Shown: positions 46,102 to 55,337 of the stretch, piece by piece
How the letters are laid out: each line of letters begins with the position of its first letter
How positions within the stretch are numbered: position 1 is the stretch's first letter
Translations under genes and position numbers: made by a program
DNA from: Curtobacterium luteum
Lineage (GTDB): Bacteria > Actinomycetota > Actinomycetes > Actinomycetales > Microbacteriaceae
Assembly (NCBI RefSeq): GCF_001475545.1
Contig: NZ_LDQC01000026.1
Span: 52,365 to 116,364, forward strand
Direction: 5' to 3'
DNA length: 64,000 bases
Notes under the pieces: model-generated
Database searches by the model: none
Told to the model about the DNA's origin: nothing
Seen by the model: the letters and a program-made list of their open reading frames with translations, nothing else

Positions 46102-46702
46102 AGCGACGCCGGCGCCACCACCGGGACGGCCGGGTGTCGGACGCGGCCGCCTGCGCGGCCGCCGCTGCCGCGTCGGAGGCGGCCCGTGCCTCCCGGCGAT
46201 CGCGCCACGCCCGCAGCTCCGCCTCGACGTCGCGGAGCGGCGTCACGACCGGCGGGCCGCCCAGCAGCTGCCGCCGGGCCTCCTTCACGCGGGCGTTGAA
46301 GTCCTCGAGGACGTCGCGGACGTCGGCTTCCACCGTGAGGGTGTCGAGCTGGTCTGTGAGCTCGGCGTCCTCCTTCCGGAGCGCGAACGCCGGGGGCGCG
46401 ATCCCGCTGAGCTGCTCCCGCTCGATCTTCGACCGGATCCACCAGTCCGGGTCGTGCCTGCCGTCGTTGGAGGGCAGCGGCTTGCCGTGGTACGGGTTGC
46501 CCTCGAAGACACCGCGACGCTCGGCCTCTTCGATGAGGGCCCGCGCGTGCTGCCCGACGTCCTTCGCCTGCAGCAGCCGGCGTTCCTCGCGGACCTCGTC
46601 GGGGTCGAGCGACCCCCGTTCGATCTCGCTCTCGACGAGCCGCTCGTACCGGTAGCGAGCAGCGCGCCGGAGCCGGTCCATGCGTGCGTCGACGTCGTTC
46701 AT
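46100..46702 (-). CDS. DUF1992 (DnaJ-homologue subfamily C member 28 domain) protein
   Basis: 200 residues. The diagnostic segment is RGVFEGNPYHGKPLPSND, matching the conserved GxF-x-NLPGxGKPL pattern of DUF1992, at ~63-80. A helical N-terminus and a second helical block surround it; the last 40 residues are Arg/Ala-rich. Function unknown. It follows the GH15 gene by 13 bases in the same operon direction. Confidence 0.82.
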   Translation of the reverse strand: MNDVDARMDRLRRAARYRYERLVESEIERGSLDPDEVREERRLLQAKDVGQHARALIEEAERRGVFEGNPYHGKPLPSNDGRHDPDWWIRSKIEREQLSGIAPPAFALRKEDAELTDQLDTLTVEADVRDVLEDFNARVKEARRQLLGGPPVVTPLRDVEAELRAWRDRREARAASDAAAAAAQAAASDTRPSRWWRRRR

Positions 46703-46715
46703 GACCCCTCCATGA

Positions 46716-48602
46716 TCACGCTGCGCGGTCGGTCCCGCCAGTGTCGTCCCCGTCCTCGTCCCCGTCCGCGTCCCCGGCGTCGCTGTCCGCCGCTTCGGCG
46801 CGGACCTCCTCGATCGTCAGGGCGGCCTGGATCAGCGCGAGGTGCGAGAGCCCCTGCGGCAGGTTCCCCATGAAGGAGCCGTCCTCGCTGATCATCTCGC
46901 TGTAGAGACCGACGTCGTTCGCCTGGGCCACCATCGCGTCCATCAGTGCCGCGGCGTCGTCGACCCGGCCGGTGCACGCCATCGCGGCCGCGAGCCAGAA
47001 CGAGCAGGCGACGAACGGGGACTCCTCCTGCTCCATGCCGGAGTACCGGTAGACGAGCGGCCCGCGCTGCAACTGCTCCTCGATCGCGCGGATCGTGGAC
47101 GCCATGCGGGGACCGCGGTCGAAGGCGCTCATCGCGTGCAGCAGGATCGACGTGTCGATCTTGTCCGAGCCCGGGTACATCACGTAGTACCCGCGCTCCT
47201 CGTCCCACCCGTGGTCGGCCACCCACTGCTCGATGAGCTCGCGGTTCTCGACCCACTTGTCGCGCGGCCCGTCGATCATCCCGGCGTCGTGCAGTTCGGC
47301 CGCGGCGTCGAGGGCCTGCCAGCACCCGATCTTGCTCGACACGTAGTGCTGCGTGTCCTGGAGCTCCCACATGCCCGAATCGGCTTCCTCCCACCGGTGG
47401 CACGCGTCGTCGGCGAGGTCCTGCAGCACCCTGGCCGTCTTGCGGTCGATCACGTTGCCGGCGCGCACGTACTGCCGCAGGATCTCGAACACGTCGCCCC
47501 ACACGCCGAGCTGCAGCTGGCCGCTCGCCCGGTTGCCGATCGTGACGGGGCCGATGCCCTGCCACCCCGGCACGTCGCGTTCCTCGACCCCGTCGCTCTT
47601 CGACCCGTCGAGCTCGTAGAAGATCGGCATCGAAGCGTCGTGCTCGGCGATGGTCCGCATGACCCAGGACACCGCCGCGTGCGTCTCCTCGCGCAGGCCG
47701 AAGCGGGTGAGCGCGTGCACCGTGTACGACAGGTCGCGGACCCAGGCGAACCGGTAGTCCCAGTTCTTCCCGCCGGTCCTGTCCTCGGGCAGGCTCGTGG
47801 TCGGGGCCGCGGCGATCGCCCCGGTGGGGGAGTAGATGAGCAGCTTCAGCGCGAGGGCGCTCCGTTGCACGGCGTCGGCCCAGGGGCCGTCGTAGTGGAA
47901 CGCCTCGGACCACGTCGCCCAGTTGTCGATCGTGCGGTCCATCGCCGCGAGGGCGGCTTCGGGCTTCGGCATGAAGATCGGTTCGTCGTGGGTACCGACG
48001 ATCGTGAGGATGTGCTTCGACCCCTCGGTCGCGGTGAACCGGCCGGAGAAGCGCGGGCCGTCGTCGTGCACCGGCTCGAAGCCCTGCTCCACGATCGCGA
48101 TGGTGACGCCGTCGATGCCGATCACGGCCCCGTTGGCCGTGTCGAGGCGCTTCGGCTCGGCGGTGCCCAGCAGGGTACCGGGCACGACCGCCCACTCGAG
48201 CTCGACCGAACCGCGGACGCCCTGCACGCACCGGGCGACCTCCGCCCACGGCAGCCGACCGGCGACGCCCGTCACCATGGCGTCCGTCACCGTGACCTGC
48301 CCGGTCGACGTGGTCCAGGTGGTGACCAGCACGTTCGTGCCGGGCAGGTACTCCCGCGTCACCTCGGCGTCGCCGGTCGGCCGTAGCGCGACGTGGCCGC
48401 CGTGTTCCGGGTCGAGGATGCTCGCGAAGACCGGCGTTGAGTCCATCGAGGGGATCGGGAGCCAGTCGATCCGACCGTCGAGCGCGATGAGGGCGACGGT
48501 CCGTCCGTCCCCGACCGCGCCGTAGGACCGGAGGGGCACGTAGCCGTCGGTGCGTTCCTCGTTCTCGGTCGCGTCGGGAGTGTCCAGGGTCCGCTCGCTC
48601 AT
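46716..48602 (-). CDS. GH15-family glucoamylase / trehalase-like hydrolase
   Basis: 628 residues. An N-terminal beta-sandwich (~20-230) and an (alpha/alpha)6 barrel with GGKNWDYRFAWVRDLSYTVH, a WEEADSGMWELQDTQHYVSSK region (general acid) and, late, LYSEMISEDGSFMGNLPQGLSHLALI (general base Glu). These enzymes hydrolyse alpha-glucans or trehalose; several actinobacterial members are trehalases. No signal peptide, so it acts in the cytoplasm. The C-terminal ~35 residues are acidic low complexity. Context is shared with DUF1992. Confidence 0.87.
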   Translation of the reverse strand: MSERTLDTPDATENEERTDGYVPLRSYGAVGDGRTVALIALDGRIDWLPIPSMDSTPVFASILDPEHGGHVALRPTGDAEVTREYLPGTNVLVTTWTTSTGQVTVTDAMVTGVAGRLPWAEVARCVQGVRGSVELEWAVVPGTLLGTAEPKRLDTANGAVIGIDGVTIAIVEQGFEPVHDDGPRFSGRFTATEGSKHILTIVGTHDEPIFMPKPEAALAAMDRTIDNWATWSEAFHYDGPWADAVQRSALALKLLIYSPTGAIAAAPTTSLPEDRTGGKNWDYRFAWVRDLSYTVHALTRFGLREETHAAVSWVMRTIAEHDASMPIFYELDGSKSDGVEERDVPGWQGIGPVTIGNRASGQLQLGVWGDVFEILRQYVRAGNVIDRKTARVLQDLADDACHRWEEADSGMWELQDTQHYVSSKIGCWQALDAAAELHDAGMIDGPRDKWVENRELIEQWVADHGWDEERGYYVMYPGSDKIDTSILLHAMSAFDRGPRMASTIRAIEEQLQRGPLVYRYSGMEQEESPFVACSFWLAAAMACTGRVDDAAALMDAMVAQANDVGLYSEMISEDGSFMGNLPQGLSHLALIQAALTIEEVRAEAADSDAGDADGDEDGDDTGGTDRAA

Positions 48603-48695
48603 GGTCTCAGCCTGCTCCGGGGGTGCGGCCGACCATCAGCGAGACGTACCCCGTCGTGGGCAGCCGCACCGCGCCTCCAGGCTGTGCAGGAGCCG

Positions 48696-49457
48696 TCAGG
48701 CGACGTTGGTGAGTCCCGTCGAGGTGACCAACCGGTCGAGGAGGAGTCGTCGGAACGGCACGGACGACCACCCGTGGTCGGCGCCCTCGACCGGGGTGAA
48801 CGCCGCCCCTGGGAGGACCTCGCCGTACCGTTCGCCGTAGGACAGCGGCACGATCTGGTCCGCCGTCCCGTGGAACACCTCCGCCGGACCGGTGTAGCGG
48901 TCGATCCCCGCGTACACGTCGAGCCCGCCCGTGACCTCGTCGATGAACGCCGTCCCGAGCGCCATCCCACCGAAGTCGAAGAAGCCCTGTTCGCGAGCCG
49001 GCGCGAGCGGCTGTCCCTGGATCTCGTCCTTGCTCGCGATGTCGTCGACGACCACGCCGGCGGGTGACCACAGGGTCAACGTCGCCACGAGGTCGGGCTC
49101 GCGGGCAGCGGCGAGGGCGGACTCGACGGCTCCGAGGCTGTGTGCGACGACGTGCACGGGGCCGCCGGCGTCCGAGGCGAGCGTCCGGACCATGGTCGTG
49201 ACCTGCTCGACCTCGTCCGTGATCGTGATGTCCGCGAACTCGCCGTCGCTCGTCCCGTGGCCGAGCCGACTGTACGAGCGGACCGCGGCGCCGTGGTCGG
49301 CGAGCCGTCGTGCGGTCTGGACGAAGAGCTGCTGCCCGCCGGTGTCCGTGCTGCCGAACCCGTGCACGAGGAGCACCGCCTGGCGCCCGGGCTCGACGGC
49401 GCCGAGCTGCCAGCCGCGGAGCGTCCGGCCGTCGTGGTCGAGGCTGGTCGGCTGCAT
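48696..49457 (-). CDS. Alpha/beta hydrolase coupled to phenolic acid decarboxylase
   Basis: 253 residues with oxyanion-hole HGFGSTDTGG, nucleophile elbow A-H-S-L-G, and a terminal VEGADHGW catalytic His. The ATG shares one base with the stop of padC upstream (TGATG), so the two are co-translated. A feruloyl/hydroxycinnamoyl esterase releasing the phenolic acid that the decarboxylase uses is a reasonable inference; a general serine hydrolase is the safe call. Confidence 0.82.
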   Translation of the reverse strand: MQPTSLDHDGRTLRGWQLGAVEPGRQAVLLVHGFGSTDTGGQQLFVQTARRLADHGAAVRSYSRLGHGTSDGEFADITITDEVEQVTTMVRTLASDAGGPVHVVAHSLGAVESALAAAREPDLVATLTLWSPAGVVVDDIASKDEIQGQPLAPAREQGFFDFGGMALGTAFIDEVTGGLDVYAGIDRYTGPAEVFHGTADQIVPLSYGERYGEVLPGAAFTPVEGADHGWSSVPFRRLLLDRLVTSTGLTNVA

Positions 49458-49984
49458 CAGTTCGTCCGGTCCGCGAAGCCGGCGGGGAGGTCGGCGGGGG
49501 CGGTGTCCACGACGGTCTCGTCGTCCTCGCCGACGTGTTCGAACAGCGTGATGTGCGCGAACTCCGGCACCACGTAGATCGGGTAGGTCGGGCCCTGGTC
49601 GCGGTACTCGCGCATCCGGTCGAGGTGGTCGTTCTGGTACAGGACGGTCTTGCTGCCGTCCTCCTCGACCCAGTGCGGGAAGAAGATCGTGCCGTGCAGG
49701 ACGCGCTCACCGGGCACGACGGTCACGACCACGCTCGTGCCGGTCGGCTCGTTCCAGGACACCTTGTACACGCCGGCGGTCAGCGCGACGAGGTCGACCT
49801 GCTGGTCCTTGACCCAGCGGCCGCCGACCATGCCCGAGTGGATGCGGTAGTCGATGGTCGTCGCGTTCTTGACGTACATCTCGTACTGCCAGCCGTTGGC
49901 GTACGTGTAGATGAACCGGTGTCCGACGATGCCGGAGAGGTCCTGCTCGGGGACGGGGTGCTCGACGCTCGTGGTGATCTGCAT
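49457..49984 (-). CDS. padC: Phenolic acid decarboxylase
   Basis: 175 residues matching bacterial [42 protein letters not shown] and [13 protein letters not shown] (catalytic Tyr/Glu/Arg in the beta-barrel). It removes CO2 from ferulic, p-coumaric and caffeic acids to give vinyl phenols, a detoxification of plant lignin-derived acids. AGGAG lies 12 bases before the ATG. It is divergent from a MarR regulator with a shared 64-bp promoter region. Confidence 0.9.
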   Translation of the reverse strand: MQITTSVEHPVPEQDLSGIVGHRFIYTYANGWQYEMYVKNATTIDYRIHSGMVGGRWVKDQQVDLVALTAGVYKVSWNEPTGTSVVVTVVPGERVLHGTIFFPHWVEEDGSKTVLYQNDHLDRMREYRDQGPTYPIYVVPEFAHITLFEHVGEDDETVVDTAPADLPAGFADRTN

Positions 49985-50002
49985 GCGTTCGAGTTTGCTC
50001 CT

Positions 50003-50028
50003 GAAATGCGTTTGTTGCAGACGTTTTC
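50003..50028. promoter_or_regulatory. Candidate MarR/PadR-type operator
   Basis: An imperfect inverted repeat GAAATGCGT...ACGTTTTC (outer arms match: GAAA/TTTC and CGT/ACG) in the 64 bp between padC and the MarR gene, and the only AT-rich patch there. The position fits a phenolic-acid-responsive repressor site. Confidence 0.45.
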
Positions 50029-50048
50029 TCGGTGAGTACCCTGAGAGC

Positions 50049-50528
50049 GTGTCCCCCCGTTCGAACGATCCCGGCCTGTCCGACGCGGCGCGCCGCCTGA
50101 GTGCCGAGGTCGGTCCCTTCCGGCGCGCGCTCCTCAACACTGCACGCCGCTCCGGGGACCTGCCCGACATCCCCGACGCGCAGATCGAGGTCCTCAGGCG
50201 GCTCGACGTCGACGGGTGGTCCAGCCCGACGGCGCTGGGGCGGGCGCTCGGGCTCGCGCGGTCCACGGTCAGCAACCTCGTCGCCGCCATGGAGCGCGAC
50301 GGGTTGGTCGAGCGGCGACTCGCGCGCGGTGACGGCCGGAGCACCGAGGTCGGCCTCACCGAGCTCGCGCAGCGACGGCTCGCGGTGTACGACGAGTCCG
50401 CCGAGCGGGTGCTCGTCGAGGCCATGGCGGCCGCCTCCGCGGCGGACCGCCGCGTGCTCGCGGACGTCGGCGACGTCCTGGCACGGCTCCGCCAGCGCCT
50501 GGAGGGTCGCGCGGACGAGGGCGACTGA
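50049..50528 (+). CDS. MarR family regulator, likely of padC
   Basis: 159 residues: winged [37 protein letters not shown] and the wing [12 protein letters not shown]. MarR proteins that respond to phenolic compounds commonly control their decarboxylase or esterase. It starts at GTG 50049 and is divergent from padC; a 36-base hairpin of the conserved family ends the gene. Confidence 0.85.
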   Translation: MSPRSNDPGLSDAARRLSAEVGPFRRALLNTARRSGDLPDIPDAQIEVLRRLDVDGWSSPTALGRALGLARSTVSNLVAAMERDGLVERRLARGDGRSTEVGLTELAQRRLAVYDESAERVLVEAMAAASAADRRVLADVGDVLARLRQRLEGRADEGD

Positions 50529-50536
50529 CGGACGGC

Positions 50537-50572
50537 CGGGAGGCACGTGGCGCGGCCGCCACGCGCCTCCCG
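50537..50572. terminator. 36-base near-perfect palindrome terminator
   Basis: Arms like CGGGAGGCACGTGGCG with a single mismatch, starting 8 bases after the MarR stop; nearly the same sequence as 23765-23800. Confidence 0.65.
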
Positions 50573-50715
50573 TCGGTCTCCTGGTCCGGTCCCGCGACGC
50601 ACGAGGCGCACGGCGGTCCGGTACGCGGCTCCCGTCGGTCGTCCGGTCGACTGCGCAGCAGGTCCGGCGACCGCACGCACCGGACACGGGCGCCGCGGAC
50701 GGGCACGCTGGATCG

Positions 50716-51549
50716 ATGAGCGGAACGGCGGAACGAGCGGTCAAGGACGCCGGGCGACAGGCGCGACGGGTGGCGGACAGTCGCTGGTTCGAGCTGCTCG
50801 CGCGCGGTGGGTTCATCGGCAGCGGTGTCGTGCACCTGCTCATCGGCTACCTCGTGGTCCTGCTCGGGATCGGCAGCGCGGCCGGTGGCAGCGAGACCGA
50901 CCAGTCCGGAGCACTCCAGCAGATCCAGGACGTCCCCGGCGGGGTGTTCCTGCTCTGGGTGGTCGCGATCGGGACGGCGGCGCTCACGATCCGACTCGTC
51001 GTCGAGGCCGTCGTCGGCGGTCGCAGCGACAGCGCCCGCGCCTGGGGTGCCCGGGCGAAGAACGCCGGCAAGGCGGTCGTCTACGGGGCGATCTCGGTGT
51101 CGGCGATGCAGTACGCGATCGGCGCCGGGACGAGTTCGAGCGGCTCGTCGCGGAGCGCTGCGGCCAAGGCACTCGCGACGCCGGGCGGGGTGTTCCTCCT
51201 GCTGCTCGTCGCCGCGGTCGCGGTCGGCATCGGCACCGCCCTCGTCGTCGAGGGAGCCCGGCGGTCGTTCTGGAAGCAGCTCGTCCGGCCGCGGCAACCG
51301 ATCGAGCACACCGTGACGGTGCTCGGGGTCGTCGGGTACGTCCTCAAGGGCGTGGCGGTGATCGCGGTCGGTGTGCTCGTCGCCGTGGCGGCGTTCCGGA
51401 GCGACCCGGACCAGGCGACCGGCCTCGACGGAGCCTTCGACGCCCTGCACGGCATGTCCGGCGGCGGCGTCCTGCTCGTGGCGATCGGGATCGGGTTCGT
51501 GGCGTTCGGCGTGTACAGCTTCTTCCGGGCCCGCTACGCCCGCCTCTGA
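50716..51549 (+). CDS. DUF1206 family membrane protein
   Basis: 277 residues with six hydrophobic helices arranged as three pairs. The first pair ([18 protein letters not shown]) and the internal Gly-x-x-x-Y-x-L-x-G repeats match the duplicated DUF1206 unit. It starts [20 protein letters not shown]. Function unknown, often found in actinobacterial stress contexts. Confidence 0.82.
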   Translation: MSGTAERAVKDAGRQARRVADSRWFELLARGGFIGSGVVHLLIGYLVVLLGIGSAAGGSETDQSGALQQIQDVPGGVFLLWVVAIGTAALTIRLVVEAVVGGRSDSARAWGARAKNAGKAVVYGAISVSAMQYAIGAGTSSSGSSRSAAAKALATPGGVFLLLLVAAVAVGIGTALVVEGARRSFWKQLVRPRQPIEHTVTVLGVVGYVLKGVAVIAVGVLVAVAAFRSDPDQATGLDGAFDALHGMSGGGVLLVAIGIGFVAFGVYSFFRARYARL

Positions 51550-51598
51550 GCCTGAGGTCGGACACGGGCCGAGGCCGGACACTGCCCGATCCCGGACG

Positions 51599-51790
51599 CT
51601 ACGAGGGCTGTTCGTCGAGCGGGTCGGCGGGCTGGGATGTTTCCCTCGGTTCCATCCCGGACGCGAAGAACTCGCCGACCGCCGCCGCGAGCCCGACGAC
51701 CGTCCCGACCGCGATGGCCGCGCTCCCGACGACGACGTACGCCAACGCTCCGAACCGGTCTCGGAGTGACGGTCGAGGCTCCGGCGTCAT
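51599..51790 (-). CDS. Small single-pass membrane protein (63 residues)
   Basis: MTPEPRPSLRDRFGALAYVV then a hydrophobic helix VVGSAAIAVGTVVGLAAAVGE, and a polar tail. ATG 51790 with AGAGGGGG upstream. Not recognised. Confidence 0.6.
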   Translation of the reverse strand: MTPEPRPSLRDRFGALAYVVVGSAAIAVGTVVGLAAAVGEFFASGMEPRETSQPADPLDEQPS

Positions 51791-51956
51791 GGGACCCCCT
51801 CTGTCGTCGGGCCGGCGACGTGTCGGCCCCCTCGGTGCGGTGTGCCCAACGATGCGTCGCTCGATCTCCGGGAGCAAGGTTCCCGAGCGGAGAGTGGATG
51901 AGAGTCCGCACACCATGGTGAACGGGCGCGGAGGCGGCAGGCGGTACGCAGGGAGC

Positions 51957-52829
51957 ATGGACACCGCGACGACCGGACCCGTGACCGTCTTCTGCGACGA
52001 CCAGGCCGTGCTCGCCGAGAGCATCGTCTGGAGTCCGACGGAGCGGGTGCTCCGTTGGACGGACATCACGCTCGGCACGCTCACCACCGCGGCTGCCGAC
52101 GGCACGGTCCGGAGCGTGGTCCCGCTGCCGCCGCCGCTCGCGAGCTTCCAGCCGCGGGCCACGGGCGGGTTCGTGGCCGCGCTCGGCGACACCGTCGTGC
52201 TCACCGACGCGGACGGGGTCGTCGAGCGTGAACTCGCGCGCGTGCAGCACGCGACCGCGGGCATCCGGTTCAACGAGGGCAAGTGCGACCCCTTCGGCCG
52301 CTTCGTCGTGGGCAGCATGGACCTCGGCGGCGACGACCCGGCCGGGGCCCTGTACGCGATCGAGCCCGACGGGACCGTCCGGATCCTCCGCGGCGGGTTC
52401 GGTGTCGCGAACGGCTTCGAGTGGACCGGCGATGGTTCCGAGATGTTCGTGACGGACACGAGCACGTCGACGATCTACCGTGCGGCCTACGGTCCGGACG
52501 GGGTCCTCGGAGAGCTGCTGCCGTTCATCAGCGGCGCGGCACACGACGGCCTCGTCCGCGACGACGAGGACTGCCTCTGGACGGCGGTCTACGGCGCGGG
52601 CCGGGTCGAACGGTGGGGACCGGACGGGACGCACCTCGAGACGGTGGAGGTCCCGGCTCCGAACGTGACGTCGGTGGCGTTCGGCGGCGAGGACCTGTCG
52701 ACACTCTGCATCGGGACGGCGCGGGAGAACCTCGCGGAGGACGACCTGGAGCGGTACCCGCACTCCGGCGCGGTGTTCGCGGTCCCGACCCGCGTGCACG
52801 GCTTCCCCGCGAACACGTTCAGCGGGTGA
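51957..52829 (+). CDS. SMP-30/gluconolactonase-type sugar lactonase
   Basis: 290 residues, a six-bladed beta-propeller with the calcium-lactonase signature: a Glu in LAESIVWSPTER, RFNEGKCDPFGRF (Asn), FGVANGFEW (Asn) and MFVTDTSTS (Asp). It hydrolyses sugar lactones such as gluconolactone or L-arabinonolactone. It starts MDTATTGPVTVFCDDQ and stands alone. Confidence 0.85.
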   Translation: MDTATTGPVTVFCDDQAVLAESIVWSPTERVLRWTDITLGTLTTAAADGTVRSVVPLPPPLASFQPRATGGFVAALGDTVVLTDADGVVERELARVQHATAGIRFNEGKCDPFGRFVVGSMDLGGDDPAGALYAIEPDGTVRILRGGFGVANGFEWTGDGSEMFVTDTSTSTIYRAAYGPDGVLGELLPFISGAAHDGLVRDDEDCLWTAVYGAGRVERWGPDGTHLETVEVPAPNVTSVAFGGEDLSTLCIGTARENLAEDDLERYPHSGAVFAVPTRVHGFPANTFSG

Positions 52830-52899
52830 CGGGGTGGGGTCCGCCGGACGGACCCCGACCGCGGGTATCCTGGGCGACCGTTCGACCCGAGGAGACGCC

Positions 52900-54015
52900 G
52901 TGGACGACGACCGCACGCCGCACGACCGCAGCTCGCACGCCGCCGACCGCGCTGCCCACGCGCCCGACCCGTCGAGCCGCCTGGCCGAGGCGGAGGACGC
53001 CGACGTCACCGTGGAGGTCGACCGCATCGCCGTCGACGGGACCTACGTCCGCGTCAGCTCGATCGGCCAGCCGGGCGACCGCGCCTTCGTGCTCGTCGCC
53101 GGACTCGGCATCGCGGCGACGTACTACGAGCGACTCGCGCCGCACCTCAACGAGAACGGTCCGGTGCACGCGCTCGACCTGCCCGGCTTCGCGGGTGTGC
53201 CGCACTTCCGCGGCCGGGTGTCGATCGAGCGCTACGCAGACGCCGTCGAACGGGTCATCGACGAGCTCGGTCTCGAGGACCCGGTGCTCGTCGGGCACTC
53301 GATGGGTACCCAGGTCGTGACGGAGGTCGCGGCCCGACGGCCCGACATCTCGGACCTCGTGCTCATCAGCCCCGTCGTCGACTCCTGCGCGCGCACCGTC
53401 CGGCAGTCGGCGTTCCGGTTCCTGCGGTCGACGGTGCACGAGCCCGCGGCGGTGCGGTGGCACGGCATCACCGCGTACGTCCTCTGCGGTTGGCACTGGT
53501 TCTCGAAGGTGCTCCCGCGGATGATCGCCTTCCCGATCGAGGAGCGCGCGGCCGAGGTGCAGGCCCGGACGCTCATCGTCCGTGGCGAACACGACGCGAT
53601 GGTGCCGCGTGACTGGGTGCGGCGACTCGCGCGGGTCTTCCCGTACGCCGTGCTCCGCGAGGTCGTCGACGGCGCGCACTCGGTCATGCACGCCCAGGCG
53701 GACGCGGTCGCGCAGCTCGCGGTGGACCACGTGGGCCGTCGGATCCCGGACCGCGGGGTCTCGTCCCTGCAGCGGGTCCGCGACGACTCGACGTCGTCAG
53801 ACCTCGCTCGCCTGAGCCCCGGAGACGCCTGGCTGCTCGTGAAGTCGCGCTTCATCGAGCTGTTCGGCATGGCCCGGAACGACGACGAGACCCTCGAGGC
53901 CGCGAAGTCCGCGCACGCGGTCGCGATGGCGGACGGGGACGGCCTGCCGGTGGACCCGGACGACCGCCGCGCGGTGGTCGACCAGGTCGCCCCCGAAGCG
54001 CGCGACGCGCGCTGA
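52900..54015 (+). CDS. Alpha/beta hydrolase with C-terminal extension
   Basis: 371 residues. GTG 52900 is preceded by GAGGAG. Canonical features: FVLVAGLGIAATYYER (oxyanion), GHSMG nucleophile, and late VRGEHDAMVPRDW (Asp) and DGAHSVMHAQ (His). The first ~35 residues and last ~70 are extensions without recognised motif. A convergent terminator hairpin follows. Confidence 0.82.
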   Translation: MDDDRTPHDRSSHAADRAAHAPDPSSRLAEAEDADVTVEVDRIAVDGTYVRVSSIGQPGDRAFVLVAGLGIAATYYERLAPHLNENGPVHALDLPGFAGVPHFRGRVSIERYADAVERVIDELGLEDPVLVGHSMGTQVVTEVAARRPDISDLVLISPVVDSCARTVRQSAFRFLRSTVHEPAAVRWHGITAYVLCGWHWFSKVLPRMIAFPIEERAAEVQARTLIVRGEHDAMVPRDWVRRLARVFPYAVLREVVDGAHSVMHAQADAVAQLAVDHVGRRIPDRGVSSLQRVRDDSTSSDLARLSPGDAWLLVKSRFIELFGMARNDDETLEAAKSAHAVAMADGDGLPVDPDDRRAVVDQVAPEARDAR

Positions 54016-54078
54016 GGCGACGACTGACCGTCGTCCGGACCGCGCCGGCCGGCAGCGGGGCGCAACCGGGCGATGGCC

Positions 54079-54112
54079 TGGAGGCGCGGCACCAGCTGGC
54101 ACCGCGCCTCCA
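54079..54112. terminator. Hairpin between convergent hydrolase and reductase genes
   Basis: Eleven-base arms TGGAGGCGCGG and CCGCGCCTCCA around an inner CCAGCTGG palindrome. It lies between convergent genes and can terminate both; same core as the other hairpins of the family. Confidence 0.65.
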
Positions 54113-54134
54113 ATCCGTCTGTCGGTCCTGCCCG

Positions 54135-55328
54135 TCAGGGCTGGATGCGTCCGACGAGCATGTCCGGCGTGAGTGAGTGGGCGTCGGCGAGGACCTTCCG
54201 GGCCTCGTCGGTCTTGTCCCACACGTTCCAGAGCAACACGCCCTTCACGACCTGGTCGTCGTCGAGGTAGTAGACGACGCCGGTCACGGTCGGCTCCTGC
54301 CAGTCCTCGACCGTGTGCAGCGACGAGGACACCTGGCCGACGGCTTCGTAGCCCATGTCGAACACGTCCGAGTAGAACATCGGCGTGTGGTCGTAGGTCT
54401 CGTCCGCGTCCGCGAGGTTGCGGCCGGCCTGCCGACCCTGCTGCTGCGCGTTGTCGACGTGCTCCACCCGGCGGGTGCCGAGGATGCGGTCCGGGTACTC
54501 GGCGACGTCTCCCGCGGCGAAGATCGACTCGTCGTCGGTCCGGAGCGTCGAGGACACGACGATGCCGTCGCGGACGGTGAGGCCCGCGTCGGAGGCGAGC
54601 TGCGTGACCGGCTCGATGCCGAGCCCGACGACGACCGCCTCCGCCTCGACCGTCGTCCCGTCGTCGAGCGTGAGCACGACGCGGTCGGCGGTCTGGGTGC
54701 CCGACTCGACGCGGCGACCCAGGCGGAGGTCCACCCCGGCGTCGACGAACCGCTGCTGGAACGCGTGCGCGAGGTCGGCGGGGAACATCCGTCCGCCCAC
54801 GACCTCGTCGGGGTCCACGAAGGTGACCTCGGCCCCGTTCTGCGAGATGCCCGCGGTGATCTCCGTGCCGATGTAGCCACCGCCGACCACGACGACGTGC
54901 GCACCGGCGTCCGCGAACTCCCGGAGCTTCCGGTAGTCGGCGGCGCTCCGGTAGTCGAGGACGCGGTCGGACGGCTCGAGGCCGTCGAGCCCACGCGGCT
55001 TGCCGCCGGTCGCGATGAGCAGCCGCTCGTACCCGTGGGTGTCGCCTTGGTCGGTGGTGACCGTCTTCGCGTCGCGGTCGATGGCGGTGACGCGGGTGCC
55101 GAGCACGAAGGTGGCGCCGGTCTCCTCGGTGTGGAGGTCGACCTTGTCGTCCCAGCTGAACTCGGGGTCGGTCCAGAGCTTCTTCGAGAGCGCCGGACGG
55201 GCGTACGGCCGGTCGACGTCCTCGCTGATGATCCCGATGGACCCGTCGGCGTCGAGTTCGCGGATGCCGCGCGCAGCGGAGTCCGCGACCATCCCGCCGC
55301 CGACGATGAGGTACCGGAAGTCGGTCAT
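54135..55328 (-). CDS. FAD/NAD(P) reductase, AIF/ferredoxin-reductase-like
   Basis: 397 residues. GGGMVADSAARGI is the FAD motif, VVVVGGGYIGTEITAG the NAD motif, and FAAGDVAEYPD the second FAD contact. A C-terminal AIF/reductase-C-like domain follows (PMFYSDVFDMGYEAVGQV, VTGVVYYLDD). It likely reduces a ferredoxin, quinone or nitrite partner. It follows the SDR gene by 9 bases in the dps operon, suggesting redox or oxidative-stress use. Confidence 0.85.
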   Translation of the reverse strand: MTDFRYLIVGGGMVADSAARGIRELDADGSIGIISEDVDRPYARPALSKKLWTDPEFSWDDKVDLHTEETGATFVLGTRVTAIDRDAKTVTTDQGDTHGYERLLIATGGKPRGLDGLEPSDRVLDYRSAADYRKLREFADAGAHVVVVGGGYIGTEITAGISQNGAEVTFVDPDEVVGGRMFPADLAHAFQQRFVDAGVDLRLGRRVESGTQTADRVVLTLDDGTTVEAEAVVVGLGIEPVTQLASDAGLTVRDGIVVSSTLRTDDESIFAAGDVAEYPDRILGTRRVEHVDNAQQQGRQAGRNLADADETYDHTPMFYSDVFDMGYEAVGQVSSSLHTVEDWQEPTVTGVVYYLDDDQVVKGVLLWNVWDKTDEARKVLADAHSLTPDMLVGRIQP

Positions 55329-55337
55329 GTGGTGCTC

